Positions 6,176 to 14,629 of a stretch of 26,586 nt of DNA are shown piece after piece. Every line of letters begins with the position of its first letter. Position 1 is the stretch's first letter. The translations under genes and the position numbers were made by a program. Below the pieces are notes generated by a model that saw only the letters and a list, made by a program, of their open reading frames with translations, had not been told where the DNA came from and did no database searches. Source of the DNA: Helicobacteraceae bacterium (lineage in GTDB: Bacteria > Campylobacterota > Campylobacteria > Campylobacterales > Sulfurimonadaceae); the NCBI GenBank assembly GCA_027061425.1, contig JALSUN010000166.1, positions 1 through 26,586 of the forward strand, in the 5' to 3' direction.

Positions 6176-7418
6176 AGTTTCCTTCCTCTTTAACCTCATA
6201 GTTTTCTATCTGCAACCAGTTACCAACCAAGTCATTAGGACTTTCTATGATGATTTTATTAAAGTATTGGTCAAGTCCATGGAACCTACCCTCTTTTTCA
6301 CTCTCGATTAAAATATCTAAGGGTTGTTGCGCAAAGGCGTTTCTAAAATCATAATTGTTTTTTGCGACCAGGTCTGTAAGCTCTTTAAGACGTGTTTTGG
6401 CGAGCTTACCATTGACCTCACCTCTCATTGTTGCAGAAGGGGTACCGTCGCGTTTAGAGTAACTAAAGGCATGAACGTGGGTAAGTGGCAGGTTTTTCAG
6501 GTTAGCCATGGCCTCTTGCCAGAGTGACTCACTCTCACCCGGGTGTCCAACGATAAAGTCAGTACCTAAAGCAAATCCCTTTTCACGTAAGCGTTCAAAA
6601 AGGGCGATGTCACTGCTAAACTTGTTACGGCGATTCATCAGCTTTAACATAGTGGGTGATGTGTGTTGCAGGGCAATGTGCAGGTGCTTTTCAAGCCACG
6701 GTTCATCCAAGATCTCTTCAAATTCAGAAGAGATCTGTATAGGTTCCAATGATCCCAAACGGATGCGTCTTACCCCGCGTATCTGAGACATTTTTTTAAG
6801 AAGTTGTGCTAATGAGCTTGCTTTTTTGTCACCATAAGAGCCTACATTGGTTCCTGTCAGAATGAACTCTCCAAAACCATTAAGGGCAAGTGTACGTACC
6901 TGCTCTAAGATCTTGGCCTCATCCATAGAACGCGAATCTCCACGTACAAAAGGGATAATGCAGTACGAACAGCGAAAGTCACATCCCTCTTGAATTTTAA
7001 TAAAAGCACGAGACTTTCCAACAAACTCTTCAACGATGGTGTCATCCACAAAGTCCAGGTCACCCAGTTCGTAAAAACGTTCTTTCTCTTTCAGTAGTCC
7101 ATTGATCTTGGTCTTTTCTGACTGCCCAAAGACACCAAATACCTTTTTGTTGTCAAAGAGAGACTCCCCTTTGGTATGGGCACCACAACCGGTAAGATAG
7201 ACTTGTGCCTTTCCTGCTTTTTCTATACCATTAATGTAGCCACGTACACCGACATCTGCACCATTGGTAACCGTACATGAGTTGACGATAACGATGTCAG
7301 CTTCTGCTTCGTTTTCAGTAATGTCAAAGTCTTCAAGTGAGCTCATCATGACTTGAGAGTCAAATACATTGGTACGGCAGCCGAAAGTTTTTACATAGAC
7401 CTTTTTCTTTTGACTCAT
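6162..7418 (-). CDS. mtaB: tRNA t6A37 methylthiotransferase (MtaB-like)
   Basis: A 418-aa radical-SAM methylthiotransferase, the type that converts t6A37 to ms2t6A in ANN-decoding tRNAs. The N-terminal MTTase domain carries three cluster cysteines: KTFGCRTN near 14, VNSCTVTN near 48 and LTGCGAH near 78. The radical-SAM cysteines are in EGCDFRCSYCIIPFVRG near 143-150. A C-terminal TRAM-like region (LDILIESEKEGRFHGLDQYF) follows. The FGCRTN and RSFVK-like SRAFIKIQ motifs point to MtaB rather than MiaB or RimO. Its ATG overlaps the mscS stop by four bases (ATGA), and its end overlaps the FtsH-like gene. With tgt nearby, this makes two tRNA anticodon-loop modification genes in the region. Confidence 0.9.
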   Translation of the reverse strand: MSQKKKVYVKTFGCRTNVFDSQVMMSSLEDFDITENEAEADIVIVNSCTVTNGADVGVRGYINGIEKAGKAQVYLTGCGAHTKGESLFDNKKVFGVFGQSEKTKINGLLKEKERFYELGDLDFVDDTIVEEFVGKSRAFIKIQEGCDFRCSYCIIPFVRGDSRSMDEAKILEQVRTLALNGFGEFILTGTNVGSYGDKKASSLAQLLKKMSQIRGVRRIRLGSLEPIQISSEFEEILDEPWLEKHLHIALQHTSPTMLKLMNRRNKFSSDIALFERLREKGFALGTDFIVGHPGESESLWQEAMANLKNLPLTHVHAFSYSKRDGTPSATMRGEVNGKLAKTRLKELTDLVAKNNYDFRNAFAQQPLDILIESEKEGRFHGLDQYFNKIIIESPNDLVGNWLQIENYEVKEEGNYVKF

Positions 7419-9112
7419 GATATCACCTCCACATCATCGGGAGGTGTGATTTCTCTCTTTTTGTTCATAGTAAGATTGAGTTGTTGTGTTGGGTAAGCGA
7501 TGGTGATGTCCTCTTCTGCATTAAATGCGTCGATGATCTCTGCTGAGATGCTACTTCTAAGTGTGAGCGTTGCATAGGCATTGGTAAGATACCAGGCACT
7601 GATGTTAAGACCGTTGGCCTCTATAAATGAGAAGACACGTGGTTCTACATTGGTGTTTTTTAGACTGTACTTGTGACGCAGTTTGTTAAGCTGTTTACGG
7701 GTGATGTCTGTGTAACCTTTAGAGTATTTTCTTGTAATCTCTTTGGCCAGTTGTACCGCTTTTTTATGGTTGGAGTCAAAAGTGACAGTAACATCAATAC
7801 CATCCCAAACAGTTTTAAGAGAGTCATGCGAGTAGTTGGCGATCATACGGGTAAAGACATAGTTGTTAGGGATAAATAAAATACGCCCTGCTCTACGGTT
7901 GACTTTATAGGTAGTGAGTGTAATGTCTTCTAAAATTGTAATTCGCAAGAGAGAGATGTCCATAACGTCACCCACGTACTTTATACCATCCATATCAACA
8001 CGGATCCTGTCGCCCACATGGATGGAACCACCAAAAACGATGACCAACCATCCAAGCATCGACATAAACCAATCTTTCATGGCAATAGCGATACCGGCAG
8101 AGGCAAAACCTAAAACGGTCACAAGATAAGAGACATTCTCGATGTAGCTGAAAAGTAGGATAATCATCACTAAGATAAAGTTACCAAAGTTGATGATCTT
8201 GTTGGCCATATAAAATCGGTCATTGTCAGTAATATAGCGTTTACTCATCACTTTCAAAAAGAAAGCTAAGGCAAATAAGAAGAGGATGATTAGACCGATT
8301 TTGGTCAGCTTATAGATCTGTATACGGATCTGTTTGTTGACCTTGACCTCAATCTCATCAATGCGCTTTTCATAGATGTTGGCCGTAACATTTAAAATTT
8401 CAATAGCATTAGAATATTTTTCTAAACGGTTAGAAGCTTCTGCCAACTCTTTTTTATAGTTTGTATTTTTATCAATAGCACTAAGGTTCGTCAGCAACTC
8501 TTTTTTCTTTTTGAGTAACTCTATACGGTCATGAAGCTCTACTCCCTGTTTCTGATAGTCTGCATAGATCTCTTCAAGGTGTTTTATAAAAGAGATGGCC
8601 GTAAAGATATCAATAGGGTTGGAAAGTACGGGGATCTCATCTATCTCTTCTGGCTGTAAAAGTGTTGCAAACATACTTTTGTCTTGCTGGTTGTCTAAAA
8701 GATCAAACTGTTCGGAAAGAATTTTCTCTTTAGCCTTGAGCTCTTCTAGCTTCTCTTTGTCTTTACTGTTTTTCTTACGCTTTTTAGAAAGTTTTTTAAT
8801 TTTTTTCTGTAAAGTAGAAAGATCAGCACGCACTTGAGCATAAGCAACATGGGAACTGTAACTTTTTTCCCAGATGTTGTCTTTACCGAGTTGTTCATTG
8901 ATCTCAGAGAGTTCCGTTGTAAACTGCTTGATGGTCTGTAGACGTTTTTCAAGGATAAGTCGCTCATTTTCAGCGATAGAGGCCTTAATAAGTAGTTCTT
9001 GAGCAACACGGTCATCTTCACTACTGTTGGTGTCTGTACTGTTTTGATCACCAAGTGCAAAAAGCGCAGTTGAAAATAGAAGTAAAAAGAGAAAAAGGAG
9101 TGATCTACGCAT
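7415..9112 (-). CDS. MscS-family mechanosensitive channel with long periplasmic coiled coil
   Basis: A 565-aa inner-membrane channel that opens under membrane tension to release solutes in osmotic downshock. A signal peptide (residues 1-20) is followed by a long, charged, Lys/Glu-rich helical region (about 40-260) that looks coiled-coil and periplasmic. TM helices follow near 265-285, 305-325 and 330-360, including the pore-type GFASAGIAIAMKDWFMSMLGW. The soluble MscS beta domain (VGDRIRVD, GDVMDISLLRITI) and an alpha/beta C-terminal domain come last. The size puts it with the larger, MscK/YbdG-like members. It overlaps aroB by 8 bases and mtaB by 4, deep inside the operon. Confidence 0.92.
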   Translation of the reverse strand: MRRSLLFLFLLLFSTALFALGDQNSTDTNSSEDDRVAQELLIKASIAENERLILEKRLQTIKQFTTELSEINEQLGKDNIWEKSYSSHVAYAQVRADLSTLQKKIKKLSKKRKKNSKDKEKLEELKAKEKILSEQFDLLDNQQDKSMFATLLQPEEIDEIPVLSNPIDIFTAISFIKHLEEIYADYQKQGVELHDRIELLKKKKELLTNLSAIDKNTNYKKELAEASNRLEKYSNAIEILNVTANIYEKRIDEIEVKVNKQIRIQIYKLTKIGLIILFLFALAFFLKVMSKRYITDNDRFYMANKIINFGNFILVMIILLFSYIENVSYLVTVLGFASAGIAIAMKDWFMSMLGWLVIVFGGSIHVGDRIRVDMDGIKYVGDVMDISLLRITILEDITLTTYKVNRRAGRILFIPNNYVFTRMIANYSHDSLKTVWDGIDVTVTFDSNHKKAVQLAKEITRKYSKGYTDITRKQLNKLRHKYSLKNTNVEPRVFSFIEANGLNISAWYLTNAYATLTLRSSISAEIIDAFNAEEDITIAYPTQQLNLTMNKKREITPPDDVEVIS

Positions 9113-10148
9113 AAGTTGTTAACACTTTTTTAATGACTGCCTCATCAATAGCATCGCTGATCTCAACACCGCCTAAAGATTTGGGAATGATAAAAGTAAT
9201 GGCACTGTCTGCACTCTTTTTATCCAGATAAAAGGTCTCGTAAAAGGCGTCAACATCTGCTATTTTGTACTCTGTAGGCAGGTCGTAACGCTTGAGTAGT
9301 GCCTTGACACGATCTGCTTCATCTTGATGCATCCATCCTAACGCTACGGCAGTGTCGTTGGCCATCACCATACCGATAGCAACGGCTTCACCATGTAAAT
9401 AGCCTGTGTAGTTTGTCTCGTTCTCTATAACATGACCAAAGGTGTGTCCGTAGTTAAGTGCTGCGCGCAGGCCACGCTCTTTTTCATCTTGTGCTACAAC
9501 CCAGGCTTTAGTCTGCACTGACTTGGCAACCGCCTGCGCTAGCTGTTGCTTATCACTCAAGTCAGCAGATTCTAACCAAGCAAAAAAGTCTGCATCAAAA
9601 CAGACTGCCATCTTGACCACTTCAGCAACACCAGCTGCAAATTCACGTTTGGGCAGTGTGGTTAAGAAGTGGGGATCAGCATAAACTGCTTTGGGCTGGT
9701 GAAAGGCACCCACCAGATTTTTGCCATACTTGTTGTTAAAACCTGTCTTACCGCCGACACTGGCGTCTACCTGAGCCAAAAGTGTTGTGGGAATCTGAAC
9801 GAAGTCTATACCCCGTTGGTAGATACTTGCTGTAAAACCAGTCATATCACCTATAACACCACCACCAAAAGCGATCAGTAGTGAGTTACGGTTAAAACGG
9901 GCCTCAAACATCCCTTCAAGGATCTTTTCTATGCTCTCCCAGTTTTTGTATGATTCACCATCAGGTATGGTGATGACATGAATCTCTTTAGCATGAAGTT
10001 TTGAAAGAAGGTATTCAAGATGTAATGCAGAAATGGTAGGGTTGGTCACCACTGCAACTTTAGTGTCAAAAGAGAGAGTGTTAAGGGTATCAATAGTGAC
10101 TTGGTAAGAGGTGTCAACCTCTTTTTTTAGGTGTATGTCAATAGTCAT
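9105..10148 (-). CDS. aroB: 3-dehydroquinate synthase
   Basis: Converts DAHP to 3-dehydroquinate, the second step of the shikimate pathway, using NAD+ and a divalent metal. 347 aa, the family norm. Visible motifs are the nucleotide-binding IAFGGGVIGDMTGFTAS (about 92-108), QIPTTLLAQVDASVGGKT (about 118-135), the substrate-binding FHQP and the metal ligands in AALNYGHTFGHVIE and YLHGEAVAIGM. The C-terminal LDKKSADSAITFIIP block is typical. The ATG is conserved in position relative to the family; its ribosome site is weak. Its end overlaps mscS by 8 bases. A 114-base gap separates it from the TrkA-like gene, leaving room for its own promoter. Confidence 0.96.
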   Translation of the reverse strand: MTIDIHLKKEVDTSYQVTIDTLNTLSFDTKVAVVTNPTISALHLEYLLSKLHAKEIHVITIPDGESYKNWESIEKILEGMFEARFNRNSLLIAFGGGVIGDMTGFTASIYQRGIDFVQIPTTLLAQVDASVGGKTGFNNKYGKNLVGAFHQPKAVYADPHFLTTLPKREFAAGVAEVVKMAVCFDADFFAWLESADLSDKQQLAQAVAKSVQTKAWVVAQDEKERGLRAALNYGHTFGHVIENETNYTGYLHGEAVAIGMVMANDTAVALGWMHQDEADRVKALLKRYDLPTEYKIADVDAFYETFYLDKKSADSAITFIIPKSLGGVEISDAIDEAVIKKVLTTYA

Positions 10149-10172
10149 TTAAGTCGTCCAATATAGGTTCAA

Positions 10173-10187
10173 TTTATAGCTCTTATA
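10173..10187 (-). promoter_or_regulatory. Possible -10 region for aroB
   Basis: Two overlapping candidates on the minus strand, TATAAG (10182-10187) and TATAAA (10173-10178), 25-40 bases before the aroB ATG in the 114-base gap. They would let aroB and the genes after it be transcribed independently of the TrkA-like gene. Confidence 0.3.
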
Positions 10188-10262
10188 ATACTTTATGAGA
10201 ACTTAAAAATCTGTGAATCCGAGAGAGCATGTTTTTGAACTGCCTAAGGTGTGTAAATATGG

Positions 10263-11669
10263 CTAGATTTTAATTGGAATGAAGAGTTGGTGGTAGTGGT
10301 TGAGTTTGTGATAAAGTTCTTCGATATCACTTGAAAGAAGTGAGGCGTTTTTACTCTGTAACATCTTCTCTGTAAACGGTAGACACTGTAGGAATTTCTC
10401 ACGTTTTGCCAGTTTTCTGATGGGATTGTCGTGATGGAAGTTAACATAGATGTTTTTTGAGAAGATGACAGAAAGGTTACGGTAATGTTCAATGATCTCA
10501 TCTTCTTCGCTGCTCTCAATGTTCTCATTTTTAAGCAGCTCGATGTTGTAACCCATCTGTGCAGAAAAGTCAAAAATCGTTGTGGAGATCTTCTCTAAGT
10601 CTTTGTTTTCATTTACGATGATGACAGCATCTTTTATAGACTCTATGGAACGCTTGGCCAAAGAGAGGACGGGAACTGCTGTATCAAACAAAATCTCTCT
10701 CATCGGATCTTTAGAGAAAAGATCAGCAGAAAGGATGACAAGACCTACATCATAACTCTTTACATCATTTAATATTAAATCATCAATATAACTCTCTTTA
10801 TAGTCTATATCTATGATGATCTTTTCACTTCTATGTTGTTTTATATCATTTAAAATCCCTATATCACTTGGGTTACAGACTTTTATAATGAGTTGGTTGT
10901 TAAATTTTTCATGGACTGCTAATGCTTTTTGGACAAGAAAAGTAATTTCATCTTGCTTGTCTTTTAACATGTCTATAAAGAGGTATAGGTTGGTACCAAA
11001 AGGTTGTGGGAACTGCCCGATCTCACGTTTGATCATTCTATAAACAGAGTTTAAAACAGTCGGCTCTCCGACCAAAAGAAGTTGATCATTAGGGTGTATC
11101 ATCTTCCTTTCATCAGGTAAAATAAGCTGTCCACCGCGATAGATCCCTACAATACGCCACCCTTTTTGCTCAATGACGCCCACATGTCGGTAGACAAATG
11201 AACTTCCAAAGGGAACCAAAACCTCCATGATCTCACCCTCACCCAACCCTACGTTTTGAGCGACAACAGGGACATTGGGGAGGTAGTCAAAAAGATGAGA
11301 AGCTAAAATCTCTGTTGTGTTGACTTGGATGACATTATACTGCTCCAAGTCCATTGCCCAATGGTCAATAGCAATGATACGCAGTTGTCTGTTGTTACGA
11401 CGGATATTGATGATAGTCTGTTCTACATCTATAGGGTTTTTCATAGCTATAAAGACCTGAACAAACTCCATTTTAAGGACATTTGCCAGTTTATACTGAC
11501 TGGTGGCATCAAACTCAAAAAACTTGAAACGTGACGCTGGTGCATTTTCAAACTCTACCGCCTTGGTTTGAATGACATAATAAAGGTTGTCTTTAGCAAA
11601 AGTATCGATGGCACGTTGTATAAAGTTCTCACCGATATCAGAGTCGCTAATTATCAAGATCTTTTTCAT
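10263..11669 (-). CDS. TrkA-like RCK-domain protein (potassium channel/transport regulator-like)
   Basis: A 468-aa soluble protein. The N-terminal ~120 residues look like an RCK/Rossmann domain (KKILIISDSDIGENFIQRAI) without the classical GxGxxG. Residues about 145-215 match an RCK-C (TrkA-C) domain: GEIMEVLVPFGSSFVYRHVG then LPDERKMIHPNDQLLLVGE. The C-terminal half, about 250 residues with VGLVILSAD and VPVLSLAKRS, looks like further Rossmann-type structure. No membrane segment is present. It is found beside tgt and aroB in other Campylobacterota (from memory) and probably senses a nucleotide to gate a K+ system, but the partner channel is not here. I chose ATG 11669 (MKKILIISD); ATG 11675 and GTG 11684 are alternatives, the latter inside the leader hairpin. 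Confidence 0.75.
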   Translation of the reverse strand: MKKILIISDSDIGENFIQRAIDTFAKDNLYYVIQTKAVEFENAPASRFKFFEFDATSQYKLANVLKMEFVQVFIAMKNPIDVEQTIINIRRNNRQLRIIAIDHWAMDLEQYNVIQVNTTEILASHLFDYLPNVPVVAQNVGLGEGEIMEVLVPFGSSFVYRHVGVIEQKGWRIVGIYRGGQLILPDERKMIHPNDQLLLVGEPTVLNSVYRMIKREIGQFPQPFGTNLYLFIDMLKDKQDEITFLVQKALAVHEKFNNQLIIKVCNPSDIGILNDIKQHRSEKIIIDIDYKESYIDDLILNDVKSYDVGLVILSADLFSKDPMREILFDTAVPVLSLAKRSIESIKDAVIIVNENKDLEKISTTIFDFSAQMGYNIELLKNENIESSEEDEIIEHYRNLSVIFSKNIYVNFHHDNPIRKLAKREKFLQCLPFTEKMLQSKNASLLSSDIEELYHKLNHYHQLFIPIKI

Positions 11670-11682
11670 TATCATCCGTTTC

Positions 11683-11701
11683 ACAGAGACTTTGTCTCTG
11701 T
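11683..11701 (-). promoter_or_regulatory. Leader hairpin of the TrkA-like operon mRNA
   Basis: A perfect inverted repeat, ACAGAGAC-TTT-GTCTCTGT on the plus strand (8-bp stem, 3-nt loop). If transcription starts about 7 bases after the TACAAT at 11715-11720, this hairpin forms at the very 5' end of the mRNA, 13 bases before the chosen ATG. It could stabilise the transcript against 5'-end decay, or be a protein-binding operator in DNA. Confidence 0.5.
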
Positions 11702-11714
11702 ATATTTGGACGAG

Positions 11715-11720
11715 ATTGTA
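11715..11720 (-). promoter_or_regulatory. Extended -10 promoter of the TrkA-like operon
   Basis: TGTTACAAT on the minus strand, an extended -10 box (TGnTACAAT). The predicted start is near 11708, about 38 bases before the chosen ATG. It is divergent from the tgt promoter 33 bp away. Confidence 0.5.
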
Positions 11721-11752
11721 ACATATTACGCCACCAAGCTACGATAATGTGC

Positions 11753-11758
11753 TAAAAT
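11753..11758 (+). promoter_or_regulatory. Putative -10 box of tgt-pdxJ-pdxA
   Basis: TAAAAT, 30 bases before the tgt ATG, giving a leader of about 24 nt that includes the TTGGAG ribosome site. A GATAAT at 11743-11748 is an alternative. Confidence 0.45.
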
Positions 11759-11788
11759 CTCAAAACAATTCATCATTTTTGGAGCCTT

Positions 11789-12910
11789 ATGGAATTTACC
11801 TTACAAGCACAAAGTGGACGCGCACGCGCCTGTACAATACAAACTGCCCACTCTACCATCACCACCCCTGTCTTTATGCCCGTAGGGACACTCGGTTCAG
11901 TAAAAGCCTTGGACATGGCTGATATGCATGACCTTTTAGGTGCTGAAATCATCTTAGCCAACACCTATCATATGTACCTACGTCCAGGAGATAAGACTGT
12001 TGCCAAACTGGGAAAACTGCATAACTTCACAACTTTTCCTAAAAGTTTTTTAACGGACAGTGGTGGTTTTCAAGCCTTTAGTCTAAGTGATATCTCTAAA
12101 GCAGATGCCAACGGTATAGAGTTTCGCAGTCACATAGATGGCTCTAAACACTATTTTACACCTACAAAAGTGATCGACATCCAACATAACCTCGGCTCTG
12201 ACATTATGATGATTTTAGATGACTTGGTGGCGCTTCCTGCAACACAAGAGCGCATTAAACTCTCTATAGAACGTACCACACAGTGGGCTGAGACATCCAT
12301 AGAGTACTTTCGTCAGAAGCAAGATGCGGGCGTAGGTAGAGACCAAAACATCTTTGCCATCATCCAAGGAGGCACGGACAAAGCCTTTAGAACCAAGTCG
12401 GCTACAGAGTTATGTCGTCTGGATTATGATGGATTTGCCATCGGTGGTCTCTCTGTTGGTGAGGCCAATCAAGACATGTATGACACAGTAGAGCATACAG
12501 TACAGTATATGCCAGAAGACAAACCGCGTTACCTTATGGGTGTGGGTACACCTGAAGATCTGGTAGAAAATGTGGAGCGTGGTGTTGATATGTTTGACTG
12601 TGTGATGCCGACGCGTAATGCTCGAAATGGTACGCTTTTTACCTCATTTGGACGTATTAACATCAGAGGGGCAAAGTTTAAAGAAGATGCAGGCCCTATA
12701 GACCCTGAATGTCAATGCCTCACCTGCCAGCGTTACAGTCGTGGCTACTTGAACCATCTTTTCCGTGCCAGAGAGATCACCTTTTTCAGGCTCGCTACCC
12801 TTCATAACCTTCACTACTATCTGAACTTAATGAAAGAGATGCGTCAAGCTATTTTAGATGGCACTTTTACAGACTTTAAAAAGGAGTTCTATGCCAAGCG
12901 TAGCAAATAA
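11789..12910 (+). CDS. tgt: tRNA-guanine transglycosylase
   Basis: Exchanges guanine-34 of GUN-anticodon tRNAs for preQ1, leading to queuosine. 373 aa, typical length. Visible motifs are TPVFMPVGTLGSVKAL, the proton-acceptor region FLTDSGGFQAFSLS (Asp about 91), IIQGG and GGLSVGE in the barrel, and the nucleophile region DCVMPTRNARNGTLFTSFGRINI (first Asp about 270). The zinc site is CQCLTC (three Cys) plus the His in GYLNHLFRARE. ATG is preceded by TTGGAG. It starts the plus-strand operon with pdxJ, which begins 20 bases before the tgt stop. The divergent TrkA-like gene keeps this neighbour in other Campylobacterota (from memory). Confidence 0.97.
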   Translation: MEFTLQAQSGRARACTIQTAHSTITTPVFMPVGTLGSVKALDMADMHDLLGAEIILANTYHMYLRPGDKTVAKLGKLHNFTTFPKSFLTDSGGFQAFSLSDISKADANGIEFRSHIDGSKHYFTPTKVIDIQHNLGSDIMMILDDLVALPATQERIKLSIERTTQWAETSIEYFRQKQDAGVGRDQNIFAIIQGGTDKAFRTKSATELCRLDYDGFAIGGLSVGEANQDMYDTVEHTVQYMPEDKPRYLMGVGTPEDLVENVERGVDMFDCVMPTRNARNGTLFTSFGRINIRGAKFKEDAGPIDPECQCLTCQRYSRGYLNHLFRAREITFFRLATLHNLHYYLNLMKEMRQAILDGTFTDFKKEFYAKRSK

Positions 12911-13697
12911 CCCCATGACCCTCGGTGTCAACATCGACCATATTGCAGTGTTGCGTGAAGCACGTAAGATCAATGACCCTGATCCCTTGATGGCGTTGGC
13001 CATTTGTGCACAAAATGGTGCTGACCAGATCACCATCCACCTTAGAGAAGACCGTCGTCACATTCATGATGAAGATGCCAAGAAGATCATTGCCTCGTCA
13101 CCAGTACCTGTCAACCTTGAGTGTTCTATCAATGCGCAGATTATAGAGATCGTCTGTGAACTTCGTCCCCACCGCGTGACCTTAGTTCCTGAAAACCGTG
13201 AAGAGGTGACAACAGAAGGTGGTCTTGATGTCATCGGTCAAAGTGATGCTATCGCCCACGCTATAGAGAAACTTCATGAGGCAGGCATTACCGTCTCCCT
13301 CTTTATAGACCCTGCTATTAATGCTGTAGAGCAGAGTCAGGCCTTAGAGGCGGAGATGATAGAGTTACATACGGGTCATTTTGCCAATGTTTATGCCATG
13401 CTTAACTCTGCACTGCCCCACTCTCATCACGCTATAAAAGAGCTAGAACTTCCAAGAGAAGAGCTCAAAGTACTTTTAGATGCCTCTTTAAAACGTATTA
13501 ACAGTAGTGCGAACCATGCACAGTCCATCGGTTTAGAAGTGGCTGCAGGACATGGTCTCAATTATCAAAATGTTGTTTTAATGAGAGAGATAGAAGCCAT
13601 TACTGAGCTTAACATCGGTCAGAGTATTATCGCGCGTTCTGTCTTTAGTGGTCTCTCAGAAGCAGTAAAAGAGATGAAGCAGTTATGCCAACGCTAA
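12891..13697 (+). CDS. pdxJ: Pyridoxine 5'-phosphate synthase
   Basis: Condenses 1-deoxyxylulose-5-phosphate with 3-amino-2-oxopropyl phosphate to make pyridoxine 5'-phosphate, the last step of the DXP-dependent vitamin B6 route. 268 aa. Motifs are GVNIDHIAVLREARK near the N-terminus (with the DxH of the active site), ADQITIHLREDRRHI, VNLECS, RVTLVPENREEVTTEGGLD, the ELHTGHFAN segment and AGHGLNYQNV for phosphate binding. I start it at 12891, where AAGGAG lies 4 bases upstream. The reading frame is open back to 12858, and a second ATG at 12915 follows the tgt stop but has no ribosome site. It overlaps tgt by 20 bases and pdxA by 13, so the three genes are translationally coupled. Confidence 0.94.
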   Translation: MPSVANNPMTLGVNIDHIAVLREARKINDPDPLMALAICAQNGADQITIHLREDRRHIHDEDAKKIIASSPVPVNLECSINAQIIEIVCELRPHRVTLVPENREEVTTEGGLDVIGQSDAIAHAIEKLHEAGITVSLFIDPAINAVEQSQALEAEMIELHTGHFANVYAMLNSALPHSHHAIKELELPREELKVLLDASLKRINSSANHAQSIGLEVAAGHGLNYQNVVLMREIEAITELNIGQSIIARSVFSGLSEAVKEMKQLCQR

Positions 13698-14629
13698 CAC
13701 GACCCAAGGTCGGCATCTCTATGGGAGACATCAACGGTGTTGGTATAGAGATTGCTCTTAAAAGTCATGCTGAAATCTCCAAATGGGTCACCCCACTCTA
13801 TTGTATTGAGCGCAATTTACTGGAAAAGTCTGCTGCTCTCTTAGAAGTTAATATTCCTGATACGTTCAACTGTTCAGAGTTTCATTGTGAGGTTGAGATA
13901 GAACCCGGTGTTGTCTCTGAACGTTCCGGCGTGTTTTCTTACCAATCTTTTTTACACGCGGTTGATCTGGCAAAATCAGGAGCAGTTGATGCTGTTGTGA
14001 CCCTTCCTATACATAAAGAGGCTTGGTCTCTGGCCAATATCCACTATAAGGGTCATACCGATATGTTGCGTGATCTGTTTCAAAAAGATGCCATTATGAT
14101 GTTAGGATGTGAAGCGATGTATGTCGCCCTTTTTACAGAGCATATACCTCTAAAAGAGGTGGCAACTTCACTTACTTTGACAGCTCTGACACAATTTTTA
14201 GAAGACTTTTACAGAAGCATCGGTGATCATAAGGTGGCCGTTTTAGGACTTAACCCTCATGCTGGAGACAATGGCGTCTTAGGCGATGAAGAGCGCATCA
14301 TCACAGAGGTGATTACCACACTTAACAGTGCCTTAGGCAAAGAAGTCTTTGTCGGTCCTGTTGTTCCCGACATCGCATTTACCCCAAGATTTAGAGAAAA
14401 CTATACCTACTTTGTAGCGATGTATCATGACCAAGGGCTTGCGCCACTTAAAGCGCTCTATTTTGATGAAAGTATCAATGTCTCTCTGAATTTACCTATT
14501 ATCAGAACTTCAGTAGATCATGGAACAGCCTTCGATATTGCTTATCAAAACAGAGCACAAAATCTCAGTTTTCTCAATGCGGTAGAAGCTGCGAAAGTAC
14601 GTGTGGAACATAGATTAAAAGAGCAGTAG
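13685..14629 (+). CDS. pdxA: 4-hydroxythreonine-4-phosphate dehydrogenase
   Basis: Oxidises 4-phosphohydroxy-L-threonine with NAD+; its decarboxylated product is the PdxJ substrate, so the two adjacent genes catalyse consecutive steps. 314 aa. Motifs are KVGISMGDINGVGIEIALK at the N-terminus (GDPAGIG in most relatives; here GDINGVG), VTLPIHKEAW, the metal His in YKGHTDML, LNPHAGDNG, FVAMYHDQGLAPLKAL and TSVDHGTAFDIAYQ. The GDINGVG variant of the first loop is what I expect of the shorter Campylobacterota form. It overlaps pdxJ by 13 bases, and its 3' end overlaps the convergent lipoprotein gene by 15 bases. No terminator is visible in the overlap. Confidence 0.95.
   Translation: MPTLTRPKVGISMGDINGVGIEIALKSHAEISKWVTPLYCIERNLLEKSAALLEVNIPDTFNCSEFHCEVEIEPGVVSERSGVFSYQSFLHAVDLAKSGAVDAVVTLPIHKEAWSLANIHYKGHTDMLRDLFQKDAIMMLGCEAMYVALFTEHIPLKEVATSLTLTALTQFLEDFYRSIGDHKVAVLGLNPHAGDNGVLGDEERIITEVITTLNSALGKEVFVGPVVPDIAFTPRFRENYTYFVAMYHDQGLAPLKALYFDESINVSLNLPIIRTSVDHGTAFDIAYQNRAQNLSFLNAVEAAKVRVEHRLKEQ

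Noticed and set aside
12858..12890. Upstream extension of pdxJ to 12858.
   Set aside because: Lies inside tgt with no ribosome site; AAGGAG directly precedes the ATG at 12891.
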